The position numbers and the translations under genes were made by a program. The notes beneath the pieces are model-generated. The model was not told where the DNA came from. It saw only the letters and a list, made by a program, of their open reading frames with translations, and ran no database searches. A stretch of DNA of 64,000 nt, from NCBI RefSeq assembly GCF_024129865.1, contig NZ_JAMYFE010000038.1, positions 1 to 64,000 of the forward strand, given 5' to 3'. This stretch comes from Stieleria tagensis (GTDB lineage: Bacteria; Planctomycetota; Planctomycetia; Pirellulales; Pirellulaceae). Positions 36,601 through 45,465 of the stretch are shown here, piece after piece; positions within the stretch are counted from its first letter, which is position 1, and every line of letters starts with the position of its first letter.

Positions 36601-39600
36601 CACCCAATCCAGTACCCGCCAACGGATCGGCGGCAAATCGTTTCACGCAGAATCCAGTCAGCTGGAAGACATCCATCTTTCGAATTGCACTCGCCCTGCG
36701 CGTCGGACGCTATTCGGGGGCACAGTATTACAGTGTGCCATCCAATACGTTGCTTGAACCGGTGTCGTTTGGCCACGCTCGGATCGCTGCCGCGTCGCTG
36801 ATCCTGTTGAATAGTTCGCTGGAGAAATCGGGGGCAGCAAAAACGGGGGCAGAGGCAAGGCAGGCGGTTCAGCAAGAACTGATGACGGAATTTGATTTGC
36901 CGGATTTGGACCAGGTCACCGATCTGAATGTGTTGTGGGAACAACAAATCTTGTTGTCATTGTTGGTTCTGTTTAGCGAGGATTCGCCGTCGGCACGTAC
37001 ATTGTCGATCGCCGGCCCGAACGACGAAAGCGAAATCGCCCAGCAGTTGCAACGCCGGCAGTGGGAATTGCTTTGGCGATTGGTGCAGTTGGATCCGATC
37101 GATGGGCTTGCGCCCTTGTTCACGCTACTCTCACAACGATTGATGTATGCTCCCGCGTCGTCACCAGTAAGTATCGATCGGACTCCGTTGACAGATCAAC
37201 AGTTGCAACGGTTGAGCGAGATCAATCAAAACATGCAGGTCACCGGTTTCCCGGCTGTGCTCAATCAAGGCAGTTTGGGCGGCAACCCGGAAATCATGAT
37301 GCATGCGATTTTGGCGAACGAGTTAAAAATAGCCGGCCGGCAAGACCAAGCGGATCGTTATGCGTCATATGAACTGAGCAAGGATTCTGACTTTGACACG
37401 ATCAATGGGGCAATTCAATTTTATCTGCGTTTGAACCAACAGGACAAAGCGGATCAATTGGTTCAGTACTTGTTGCCCGCCGCTCGGCGTGGAAAACCCC
37501 AGGCGGCGAATCCGAATCCCAGCCCGGTGGCTCAGTTGATGTTGCGGGTCGATCAACCGCAGATAGCTTTTCAACGGCGTCACGCAATCGAATTGCTGGA
37601 TGCCGTGATTGCCCACTGGTCTCACGCGAATCTAAATGCGACCAACCGGTCACTCGCATTGGGCAACGGATATGTTCGTGTGTATTCCAAGATTGGCAAC
37701 TCATTTCGACCAATCCAGCTGCGCGGCCCGCTGTCCCCACGGCTGATGAATTCGGAGTTGGCTCAGCAGGTCGCCGTATTTTCGGCATCATTGGAAGCGT
37801 CCGAGCGCCGATCTCCGATTTCAAAACTACAGCTGCCAGCCGAACTGACACAGCATCTTCAGCAACCGATCGACGGCGCGTCGGACGCCGAACTCAAGAC
37901 ACGTGGGGTCGTGGCTGCATTTGCGTACTGGTGGGCCGATCAGCCACAGCTTTCTCATGCGCTGCTGACGGATTTATGTGACCAATTCCCGACCGATGTT
38001 GATCTGCAAATCGAACGCGCCCGACTGGCGAGTGAACTGAACCAGCCGCGATTGGCTCTGGAAACTCTCGATTCGTTCAACCCACTGGACAGTCAGATGC
38101 TGATCCGCAAAGAGCTAGCGGCGATGAACTTGGCATCCGAGATTGGTGACGGCAAACGAGCGAGGTTGGCCGCTGAGCGGTTGTTCGGAATGAGGCTGGA
38201 TGTGCAAACGCAACTTTCACTGGTCCAGCAACTCAAGCTATTGGGGATGAACGACGAATCCAAAGCGATGTTGCAGCGGACACGATCGGGACGCATGCGC
38301 GATGAAAACACCGAATTGCAAATCGCTCAAGCCTTCTTGGATTCCGGCGACTCTGACGCGGCGGCCGAAGTTGCTTATTCGCTTTGGCGACGATTGTCGA
38401 TCGGGCGATCAGCACGAGATAACGCCGAACACTACCAACGCCGCGCCGTTGTCATCCTAAAATCGGCCAATCGATTAGAACCACTGATCGAACGCGCCAA
38501 ACGCAGGGTCGCATCGACTCCCAAGGCGATTCGGCCGAAAAAGGAGCTGGCGAATTTGTACACCGCTGCCGGACGCGTCAATGAGGCAAACCAAGTTTGG
38601 CGGGTACTCTCCGATGAGAAACCCAACACCGCGCAACAGATGATCGCGCGCGCCGACGACTTGGTGAAAGCCGGAAAGAACGATGCGGCTGTGATGATGT
38701 ATTTGGATGCCTTTGAAAAGGATAACAATCAGATCGCCAGCGAGTTCAACAAACTATCGAATGCCATGCGTTCGGCCGGTGGCACAACAACAGACAGGGC
38801 TTTTAAGCGGTTAATGAACTTCCCGCTGGACAAAATTCCGTCGTATCGGATCAGTTCAATGGCTCAATTGGGGAACCGAACACAATTGAGCACAGCGAAA
38901 CGCAAATTCATTGGCTATCTGTTGCAATCGCCGGCGGGCAAGGCTGAATTTTTTGGCATCACTCGCTATTTGACCGCTGCGCAGCGCGAGCAAATCCCGG
39001 AGTACCGCGCGGCTTTGATCGACTATGTCTGTAGTGCCAATTCGTTCGAGCCCAACGCGCCTCAATGGGCGATTCGTAGTCGCAGTATCAACGGTACGGC
39101 AAGCGGTGCACTGGCGTTGACGATCGAACTGTTACAAGACGATCGGGATGCTCGGCAAAAGTTTCGCGCCGCGGCTGAACAGGCGATGCAAAACGATTCG
39201 CAAAAATCAACCGCGGCACTCTTGTTGGCTTTGGTTGATCTGGATCAGACCGATCTGCGGCAACAGTCGTTTTCGACCATTAAACAATGCGTTCATCGAG
39301 ATGCGGACAATCCTGATGCCAACTTGTACCTCGATTTTGGCTTGCTGTGGCAAGCCGGCCAGCTACTCGAGTCGATGGATGATGTCCCCAGCGACGTGTT
39401 GATCGATCTGTACAAAGAAGCAAAACGCGTCGATACATCCTCCTATCGCGGTCCGCAGTACAGCGTGGACAAAAGTCTGGTCGATGTCTACCAATCCGAT
39501 GGGCAATACGGGAACGCCCGCGCCCTGTTGATGAGACTTTTTCAAGACAACGACTATTCGATTCAAAATCAATCCAATCCAGGCTATGGAGATCTCCAGC

Positions 39601-42600
39601 AACTACAAGCCTATCAGTGGATTGCAGAGGAACTACTCAATAGCCATTCACCGATCGATGCGCTGGTGGTCTACCGCACGGCTTTGCTGGACCCGGCGGC
39701 CATCGAGCGGGCGGGGGCTTGGGGGCGCAGCGTCAACTATTTTAAAACGTTCGAACAGGGTGCGAAGTTAGCGGTTTCGAAGATCACTCCCGCAATCGCT
39801 GTCGACCATTTGAATCGGCTGCTCGACCTGTGGGAACAAGGCATTGAGATTCATTCGGTTCGTTTAATGGAGGTACAACCGCGCGACATTCTGAAAATGG
39901 AGTCGCCCAGCAGCCTTGCGCTGGCGATGCGTACGGCGACCGAAAGCGAGGACCAGCATGAACAAGTACTGGCATTCAAAAAGCGACTCGACAAACTTGC
40001 TGAATCAAATCCCAAATCATGGCAGTTGACCGCGGTTCAATTGATGGCCGCTTGCTACCTCGGGAGCGATGATGTGACTGCGATCGAACAGGAACTGTTT
40101 CAACGGCTTCCCAAGTTAGACACATTGGACCAGAACGCGTCCGGATCGGTCGCCATCCAAGCGGTTTTTGATCTGTACCCCACCGCACGGGCGGCGTCAC
40201 AGTCGGATCGAAAAGTGGACCAACAAATTGGCCAGCGGTTGGTGGAATACATCAGCGTCGCTGCGGAGCAGACACATCAAACTTCGATGGTGTTTGCTCT
40301 TGCCCGGCTCGGCGGTGATGGACCGCAATCGACCGCCAAGATTTTGGATTTGATTGCTCACTATGCGAAACCCAATACACCCCTGCAAGCAGATTTGGTG
40401 GATGAGTGTTTGCAAATCGCTGTCGATGCCGCCAATGCAGGTGAGCTTGAACTGGCAACTCGGGCGTTGACGCTAGCGCTGGGCAACGGACCACCCCTAA
40501 GGCAAGTCTCTGGCGGCGGTGGTGATGCGTTTGCGCTCGCGCCGGCACCACGCAGTCGGTCTGTGATGATGAATCTGAACCACAATCAGCCCAGCGAAAT
40601 GGACCAGTTGGTCGATAAGGTCACGGCGGTCACTCAGGCGTTGTCCCAATCCACAGGCGTCGCGTTGACGATGCAGAAGATCAACTTGCCGACCAAGAGA
40701 GGTGACGACGCTAGCGAACGAATCATCCGTCAGATCACAGATGCCTACCTGGCGATTGTAGCGCCAGCGGGAACGACCGACTCGGTGTTCACCTATTCCC
40801 AGCCGATCGCGGAGAAGGACCGCAGTCGGCGGACACTGTTTTTAAAGATCAAGGTTGTTTCAGCTTCGTTGGCATTGGCAAAAGCCGCTGCAAAATGTGG
40901 TCAATCGAATTCGATTTACGAAACGTTGAAACAGCGGTTCGAGTCGGGCACCGATCGGTCTGCCGTCGCGATCGCGATGGTGCAAGTTGCTACCGCTGCT
41001 CGTGATCCTGACCGGCTGGACGACGCATTGACGTTGCTGGCCAAATCGCTGGATGTGCGTTTGCCACCAGCTGACCAGCCGGGCCCAAGCTCCGGGGGAA
41101 CGACCATGATCACGATCGAGATGCAAAACGAATCGTTTCAGAAAACGGAGACGATTAATTTGGTGCTCGATTCGCTGTGGCCGATCCTGGAATCAAACTA
41201 CTTGACGGAATTGCATGCCAGAGAAAATCCGCGGTCATCTTCAATCAGTGCAAAAATAGTTGCGTTGCTGGGCCGAACCGAAGCATTGATCGGTTCCGAT
41301 GGTTACACCGCCGGCCGACACCGTGATCTCAAAGCACTGTTGTCGGCCACACGAATTTCGATCGCAAAAACAGGCGACCCTCAACTTGTCGATCAACACA
41401 TCCGTTCCAGGATTGATGAGATCGATCAAAAGCGCTACCCCGCCGGTTCGAACGTCCAACTCTACAAACGTCAGGCACTCGAAAAGGTGACGATCGAGAT
41501 GCTGGGCGAAGGACTTGTCAATCAGATGGATCAAGTCTTTCGAAAATGGATCGATGACTGTACCCCGGCCGATCGCGACTATGAATATCGATACCCCGCG
41601 CGAATGTGTTTGGCGATTTCCCAGTTACCACCCCGGCAGCAGATTCAGTTGCTGGACAAAGTGACCTTTGGACGCAAGGGAGACCAGCCGATCGACTATT
41701 TCACGGGATTGGTTTGTTACGAAATTCCACCGCCATTGGTGCGCCGCCAACTTCCGTTGCTCCAGGCCACGATGGATTTAAAAACCAGTGTCGAAGACTA
41801 TCCCGTCGTCAATTCACTGTTGATGCTGATCGACCTTGCCGCAAAACAAGGGCAAACCGATTCACTGATGTCCAAACTCGAGGCGCGAACCCAAACGCCC
41901 GGCGACCAGGCCGACATTGCAATCGCCTTGCTGCAAATCGCGATCGCTGATGCAAGTGGAGACGCCAAGGATCGTGACGCCGTCGTGGCCCAGATTCAGC
42001 CCACGGTGCAAGCGGTCGCAGCCCAGCTAGGGAGCAGTCTGCCCCAGCAAGCGACAGCGGATTTGCCCTTTCCCGAATTAGAAATGCACTTGATCGTACG
42101 CGCCTTTCGCAGCGGATTGCCGCTTCAGATCGCCGAACCGATGATTCGAGATGCCAAGGTTTATGCTGTTCGTGGTAGTCGCAACCTGCTGATTTCGGCG
42201 GTTGCCCGTGCGAGTGCCAAAATGGGCGTGGGACGTGCTGCCGGCGGCACGGTCGAATCGCCGCTTGAAGATTTTATCTTGGTTCCGATTGCCGCTCAGA
42301 ATCGTCCCGACAATGTTTGGTTACCGCCACTGTATGCGCTGCGGCCTGACGGATCGATCAGCGGAACCAGCGGGTATGACCAAAGCCATTTGATGTTCAA
42401 ATACCCGCTGTCGGGCAGCTTTCGCTTTTCAGCAACGATCCAAGACGGTGCTTGGGGCGAGACCGATGTTGCCTACGGTGGCGTGATCTTTCGCGCCGAT
42501 GGTTGGCAAAAACAAGCCAGTCTGTTGGGAATGGGCGGTCGCGGACAGGTCGTTTTCGAAGTCCCGTCGATCTTGAAAGGCCAGGAGAATGTCGAATCGG

Positions 42601-43445
42601 TCGCGGTGTCACCCGAATCCGTGATCGCCTCGTGTAACGGCCAGGATTACGTGACCGACATCGCGTCAACGGCGTACCCGTTTGTTTCTGTTCCACACCA
42701 CAACTACCGCACCACCCAGTTTCGAGCGTTGCGGTTTTCCGGAAACCCGAAGATCCCTGACGCAGTCAATCTGATCGATCCGATGATGCGTGGTTGGGGA
42801 GTGATCACGTCAGGGCGACCCATACCAAAGATGTTGTTGCCGATCGGGCCGCAGCAGAACGCCGAAAAGATCTTGGCCTTCCGCAAACAGATGGAGTCCG
42901 ATCTAGCCAAAGGCCCCTTGCAGCAGAGTTGGAGTGTGGTCGACGGACAACTGTATTACACATCACAGTCGACTGCAGGCAGTCGTTACGATCCGCCCTG
43001 TCATATCGAATACCTGCGTCCAATACAGGAGGGTGAATCGATCGAATTTGAATTCTGGTGGCGCTCGGGAGAAACTGAATTTTGGCCCACCATCGGTCGC
43101 ACACGGTTGAAACTGGGGCATAGTGGAACACGGCCCGATTGGATTCCCGTCAGTGCCGACTTGGCTAGCGCCAGCATCGTTGCCGCGGAAGATTTACAAC
43201 CACCGCTTCCATTGCTCGCAACGGACAACTTTCCCAACGAAGATGCCTGGAACAATCTGATGATGAAACGTGAGGGCGACCAGGTCGAGGTAAGTTTGAA
43301 TGACCGGCCGGTGCTGACACTGCCGGTTCAAGGCTACGAACGTCCCGGAATCTTTCGCGAGAGTCGACGTGATTTACAGATTCGGAAAATCCGTCTGACC
43401 GGAAATTGGCCCGACCAAGTTCCTGACCAGTGGATGCAGAAATGA
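33642..43445 (+). CDS. Giant secreted TPR protein with DUF1583-like end
   Basis: About 3267 residues, the largest gene of the window. A signal peptide (about 3-32, ending PIARAQ) directly follows GTG 33642; an upstream ATG at 33567 lies in repeat DNA and would bury the signal. A long array of helical TPR-type repeats starts near 60 and covers most of the first 1000 residues (for example FYLGRAYLAVGQTEQAAAAM), and helical repeats continue to about 2800. The last 380 residues are beta-rich (SGSFRFSATIQDGAWGE, FEFWWRSGETEFWP), like the planctomycete DUF1583 or a LamG-type fold. It may be a large extracytoplasmic scaffold. No enzyme motif was seen. Confidence 0.85.
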   Translation: MTRPHHARLCAAIVVWTLTTILLAFSLPPIARAQDPEAQDPEAQNAGTPDTDDQERIVVDRYLQVLLRRPRPGVALDRVYGYHIQNDSLDQLREQLIGNPATDDAGSRQMVWGLIQLQRGQSADAAKILSAAESLLSDDAACSFYLGRAYLAVGQTEQAAAAMERAIDRGPQRSEALPMFTELGRIYSRAGESDKSLSVWTRLEQLFPGDARVGGQIASTLAEEGNIEAAKQRYDRLAAESEQPDQKIAFAVQAAEMQRRMGQVEQATEALEQILARLRPGSWLHTDVRSRIEAGFLKSGDVDALADYYQQQLTGRPDDLVLRIRLARIMVTAGRLTEAQRLLESAVQRAPDDIDARLTLIDVLVQQNAIPAAAEQFQELEKLDPGNPDHLIRWGQVLLDDGETPLEDRRDAAAKIWLRLAAARSDDAVTLSQIADRMRGIDRSDAAIKLYRQAIEIEPSAPQYREYLGEYLFTKNRKDEAIEVWQSIAADDRRGRESLVRLAEVMGTFKLTEHAMQAWQDASAFDLTFAQELRYAEKLVEAQSYDQASARLDVAAKIAETPDELDQLLQQRIAVYQESGQLQQQIARLAAQSQTVESLRRLALMYGACGDLTLARQAIRKAVSLEPDNMDLVLVAADLAERQNRLADAVELFKTLAADDIRYRTNYLQRVAGLQIRLGATDDAFQTCEAIIDANPASPESYLFYARMAFDVHRDEAAVAALRRAMSVAPRDILPRRMLAGYLANRYRTDEAIDLYWQALRLQNQPDDKINLIRAMAPLYERKSDLEALVGRIEELNRQDGDPRMTRLMTAAAYEAVGDFGAARDVIDQLLAVQPRDLQLLETMVRLTDLANEMASAAEYQQRINELADTPENRFKLLQYQMDAGIIDATTALSQRIAFDSDPSRLRQMIQSASRRGELKTAQEICRQALQADDSLWDIKLLLSQLLLIDRSGDDFESDRALAMQLAREVRAAKLPDQTLPPTGQTTPNPVPANGSAANRFTQNPVSWKTSIFRIALALRVGRYSGAQYYSVPSNTLLEPVSFGHARIAAASLILLNSSLEKSGAAKTGAEARQAVQQELMTEFDLPDLDQVTDLNVLWEQQILLSLLVLFSEDSPSARTLSIAGPNDESEIAQQLQRRQWELLWRLVQLDPIDGLAPLFTLLSQRLMYAPASSPVSIDRTPLTDQQLQRLSEINQNMQVTGFPAVLNQGSLGGNPEIMMHAILANELKIAGRQDQADRYASYELSKDSDFDTINGAIQFYLRLNQQDKADQLVQYLLPAARRGKPQAANPNPSPVAQLMLRVDQPQIAFQRRHAIELLDAVIAHWSHANLNATNRSLALGNGYVRVYSKIGNSFRPIQLRGPLSPRLMNSELAQQVAVFSASLEASERRSPISKLQLPAELTQHLQQPIDGASDAELKTRGVVAAFAYWWADQPQLSHALLTDLCDQFPTDVDLQIERARLASELNQPRLALETLDSFNPLDSQMLIRKELAAMNLASEIGDGKRARLAAERLFGMRLDVQTQLSLVQQLKLLGMNDESKAMLQRTRSGRMRDENTELQIAQAFLDSGDSDAAAEVAYSLWRRLSIGRSARDNAEHYQRRAVVILKSANRLEPLIERAKRRVASTPKAIRPKKELANLYTAAGRVNEANQVWRVLSDEKPNTAQQMIARADDLVKAGKNDAAVMMYLDAFEKDNNQIASEFNKLSNAMRSAGGTTTDRAFKRLMNFPLDKIPSYRISSMAQLGNRTQLSTAKRKFIGYLLQSPAGKAEFFGITRYLTAAQREQIPEYRAALIDYVCSANSFEPNAPQWAIRSRSINGTASGALALTIELLQDDRDARQKFRAAAEQAMQNDSQKSTAALLLALVDLDQTDLRQQSFSTIKQCVHRDADNPDANLYLDFGLLWQAGQLLESMDDVPSDVLIDLYKEAKRVDTSSYRGPQYSVDKSLVDVYQSDGQYGNARALLMRLFQDNDYSIQNQSNPGYGDLQQLQAYQWIAEELLNSHSPIDALVVYRTALLDPAAIERAGAWGRSVNYFKTFEQGAKLAVSKITPAIAVDHLNRLLDLWEQGIEIHSVRLMEVQPRDILKMESPSSLALAMRTATESEDQHEQVLAFKKRLDKLAESNPKSWQLTAVQLMAACYLGSDDVTAIEQELFQRLPKLDTLDQNASGSVAIQAVFDLYPTARAASQSDRKVDQQIGQRLVEYISVAAEQTHQTSMVFALARLGGDGPQSTAKILDLIAHYAKPNTPLQADLVDECLQIAVDAANAGELELATRALTLALGNGPPLRQVSGGGGDAFALAPAPRSRSVMMNLNHNQPSEMDQLVDKVTAVTQALSQSTGVALTMQKINLPTKRGDDASERIIRQITDAYLAIVAPAGTTDSVFTYSQPIAEKDRSRRTLFLKIKVVSASLALAKAAAKCGQSNSIYETLKQRFESGTDRSAVAIAMVQVATAARDPDRLDDALTLLAKSLDVRLPPADQPGPSSGGTTMITIEMQNESFQKTETINLVLDSLWPILESNYLTELHARENPRSSSISAKIVALLGRTEALIGSDGYTAGRHRDLKALLSATRISIAKTGDPQLVDQHIRSRIDEIDQKRYPAGSNVQLYKRQALEKVTIEMLGEGLVNQMDQVFRKWIDDCTPADRDYEYRYPARMCLAISQLPPRQQIQLLDKVTFGRKGDQPIDYFTGLVCYEIPPPLVRRQLPLLQATMDLKTSVEDYPVVNSLLMLIDLAAKQGQTDSLMSKLEARTQTPGDQADIAIALLQIAIADASGDAKDRDAVVAQIQPTVQAVAAQLGSSLPQQATADLPFPELEMHLIVRAFRSGLPLQIAEPMIRDAKVYAVRGSRNLLISAVARASAKMGVGRAAGGTVESPLEDFILVPIAAQNRPDNVWLPPLYALRPDGSISGTSGYDQSHLMFKYPLSGSFRFSATIQDGAWGETDVAYGGVIFRADGWQKQASLLGMGGRGQVVFEVPSILKGQENVESVAVSPESVIASCNGQDYVTDIASTAYPFVSVPHHNYRTTQFRALRFSGNPKIPDAVNLIDPMMRGWGVITSGRPIPKMLLPIGPQQNAEKILAFRKQMESDLAKGPLQQSWSVVDGQLYYTSQSTAGSRYDPPCHIEYLRPIQEGESIEFEFWWRSGETEFWPTIGRTRLKLGHSGTRPDWIPVSADLASASIVAAEDLQPPLPLLATDNFPNEDAWNNLMMKREGDQVEVSLNDRPVLTLPVQGYERPGIFRESRRDLQIRKIRLTGNWPDQVPDQWMQK

Positions 43446-43467
43446 TTCGTGCGATTTCGCAATCGCT

Positions 43468-44724
43468 CTATCCGCCCTGGGGCGATGTCGCCGCGTTTTC
43501 AGAAATGGCAATCCGTTGCAAAGTCTCTTGCGCACGTCGCGAGATTTCTCGATCGGAATCGCTGGCAAGTTTTTGTAACAGCGAAATGGATCGGTGATCG
43601 GCCAAGTCGGCTGCGATATGGATTGCGGTTCGTCGCAGTGCCAACTGGTCCGCGGAGGATTCGGTGACAACGTAGGCCAACAACGCCGTGGCGCCGTGTG
43701 GCCCCAATCGACGGATTTGTTGTTCGTTCAAGTGCATGGCCTTGGTCCGGCCAATCGGTGCCAGCAAACGAGTGATCGAATCCACTAATTCCGGATCAGC
43801 TTCGGTGCCAATCGCCAACAGTGGTAGTTGCCATACTTTGTCGATTAATTGGGGATCAGATCGGCGATCGACGTTCTGATCATCATCGATCGAAACCGTT
43901 TCGCCCGGATCGACCGAATAGGTCGTTGTTCCGATCAGTAGTTGACCAGGTGGGTTCGTTGGCGAGACGGAGTCGCACGAACGAACTCCCGCCGTTGACA
44001 CACATTGAAACTCTGATGAACTGGGGCACGCCATCACCGCCAGTGGCACGGCGGAGTTGACTTTCACGGGCAGGTCAACGTCGATGCTGGTGGTTTGTGG
44101 TGCGAGGCACCAGAGTTGGCCCGACACAAGTTCGACTTTTTGTGCGTCGTGCAACACCATTTCGCCCGACTCGTTCAAGCGAACTTTTCCCTGCTTGGAC
44201 GTTCGCAGTTCGCAGATTACATCAAGATCGGTTCGCAAGCGAGAACCTTTGGCGATTGCGGTGTCAGACGATTGATCAACAGCCGACCATTGATCCGTTC
44301 CCGGGGGCAGTATTTGAACCGCGCCGGTTGCTTTGACCAGTCGAGCAACCGTTTCGATTACGGGTTGGTTTAACGAGCGGGATTGATGGATTGCTTGCGA
44401 CGGAGACGTCGTTCGATTGGCCCACACTAGGACGAACAGGGTCGCTGCGAGAGCGGCAACGGCCACGAACCATCGCTGCAAACGATTCTGTCCGCGATCG
44501 ACAACAGGCTGTGTCGCGCGAATGATCGTTGCCACACGGTCATCGACATCGCAGACCACCAATGCATCTCGCAGTTTGTGGTCGAGTGAGCCAAGTGACT
44601 TCCATTCGCTCTGACATTGCGAACAGGCGTCGAGATGGCGGTGAATGATGGATGCCGTCCCCTCGGCTATCTCTCCATCTAACAACGCACTCAATTGTTG
44701 CCGGACATCGTCACATTCATTCAT
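43468..44724 (-). CDS. Transmembrane anti-sigma factor with FecR-like domain
   Basis: A 418-residue protein. The N-terminal zinc-binding anti-sigma domain has H30-x3-C34-x2-C37. A single membrane segment (about 85-102) leads to a FecR-like beta domain (about 130-250) and a C-terminal HEAT-like helical part (about 330-405). It should hold the upstream-coded ECF sigma factor at the membrane until a periplasmic signal arrives. Its ATG overlaps the sigma gene stop by 4 bases, the usual coupling. Its stop faces the giant gene across a 22-base gap. Confidence 0.87.
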   Translation of the reverse strand: MNECDDVRQQLSALLDGEIAEGTASIIHRHLDACSQCQSEWKSLGSLDHKLRDALVVCDVDDRVATIIRATQPVVDRGQNRLQRWFVAVAALAATLFVLVWANRTTSPSQAIHQSRSLNQPVIETVARLVKATGAVQILPPGTDQWSAVDQSSDTAIAKGSRLRTDLDVICELRTSKQGKVRLNESGEMVLHDAQKVELVSGQLWCLAPQTTSIDVDLPVKVNSAVPLAVMACPSSSEFQCVSTAGVRSCDSVSPTNPPGQLLIGTTTYSVDPGETVSIDDDQNVDRRSDPQLIDKVWQLPLLAIGTEADPELVDSITRLLAPIGRTKAMHLNEQQIRRLGPHGATALLAYVVTESSADQLALRRTAIHIAADLADHRSISLLQKLASDSDREISRRAQETLQRIAISENAATSPQGG

Positions 44725-45263
44725 CGTGCGTTCTCCGTCAGTGTGAGTTTCTGTTTCAGTGATTCACGTGCTTTGGCCAGACGTTGATTCACGGTAGAAC
44801 GTGCAACGCCCAACCAACTGGCCATTTCGTCGTACGTCATCTGGTCGTAGTAGTGCAACAACACCGTTTCTCGCAAAGGTTCGGGTAGCTCCTGTACTAA
44901 ACGCAGCAGGTGATCGCATTGGTCACGTTCCGAGACCGATTCGCAGACTGCATCGGTCGCAACGTTTTGCACATTAACACCAGATGTCTTTCGAACCTGA
45001 TTGCGGCGGATCATATCGACGCACACATTTTGTGCGATTCGCCGCAACCAGCCCCCGACGGCGAGATCACAGCGGACGTGGTCCAGATTGGCCAATCCGC
45101 GAACAAAGGTCTCTTGGGTTGCGTCTTCGGCATCCGCAGCCAACAACAATCGTGATTGGCACAGCGCGTACACCCGGCGGTACCAATACTGGACATCCAG
45201 TTGGCGAGTCGTTGGATGGTTCGTTGAACCGTCTTCATCGGTTGGTTCAGCATCGGGATTCAA
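44721..45263 (-). CDS. ECF-type RNA polymerase sigma factor
   Basis: A 180-residue sigma-70 family protein with region 2 (about 27-95: DAEDATQETFVRGLANL, GGWLRRIAQNVCVDMIRR) and region 4 (about 120-172: LPEPLRETVLLHYYDQMTYD, WLGVARSTVNQRLAKARES). Regions 1 and 3 are absent, as in ECF sigmas. It is coupled to the following anti-sigma gene. Targets are unknown; the divergent gene at 45466 is a candidate but no shared promoter motif was identified. Confidence 0.93.
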   Translation of the reverse strand: MNPDAEPTDEDGSTNHPTTRQLDVQYWYRRVYALCQSRLLLAADAEDATQETFVRGLANLDHVRCDLAVGGWLRRIAQNVCVDMIRRNQVRKTSGVNVQNVATDAVCESVSERDQCDHLLRLVQELPEPLRETVLLHYYDQMTYDEMASWLGVARSTVNQRLAKARESLKQKLTLTENAR

Positions 45264-45465
45264 AATCGCATGCTCCGCAAGAAAGCCTCCGAATTCACCA
45301 GACGTTTCAGCGACCGTGCTAGACCGAGGCCATTTTGCAAAAAAGCCAAAATAGAGAGTGGTTTAAGTCGACTCCCCAAAAACCATCGCCGTGAGCGGTT
45401 TTTTTGCCGGTCTCCAGTGCGTCCGGAAACGACTCCTTTGAAAACCATTTCATCAGGAGACCCCC

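Noticed and set aside
45370-45405. Possible terminator (aaaaacc, then ggttttttt).
   Set aside because: The stem is weak and no plus-strand gene ends upstream; the site lies in the divergent promoter region of the ECF sigma and 45466 genes.
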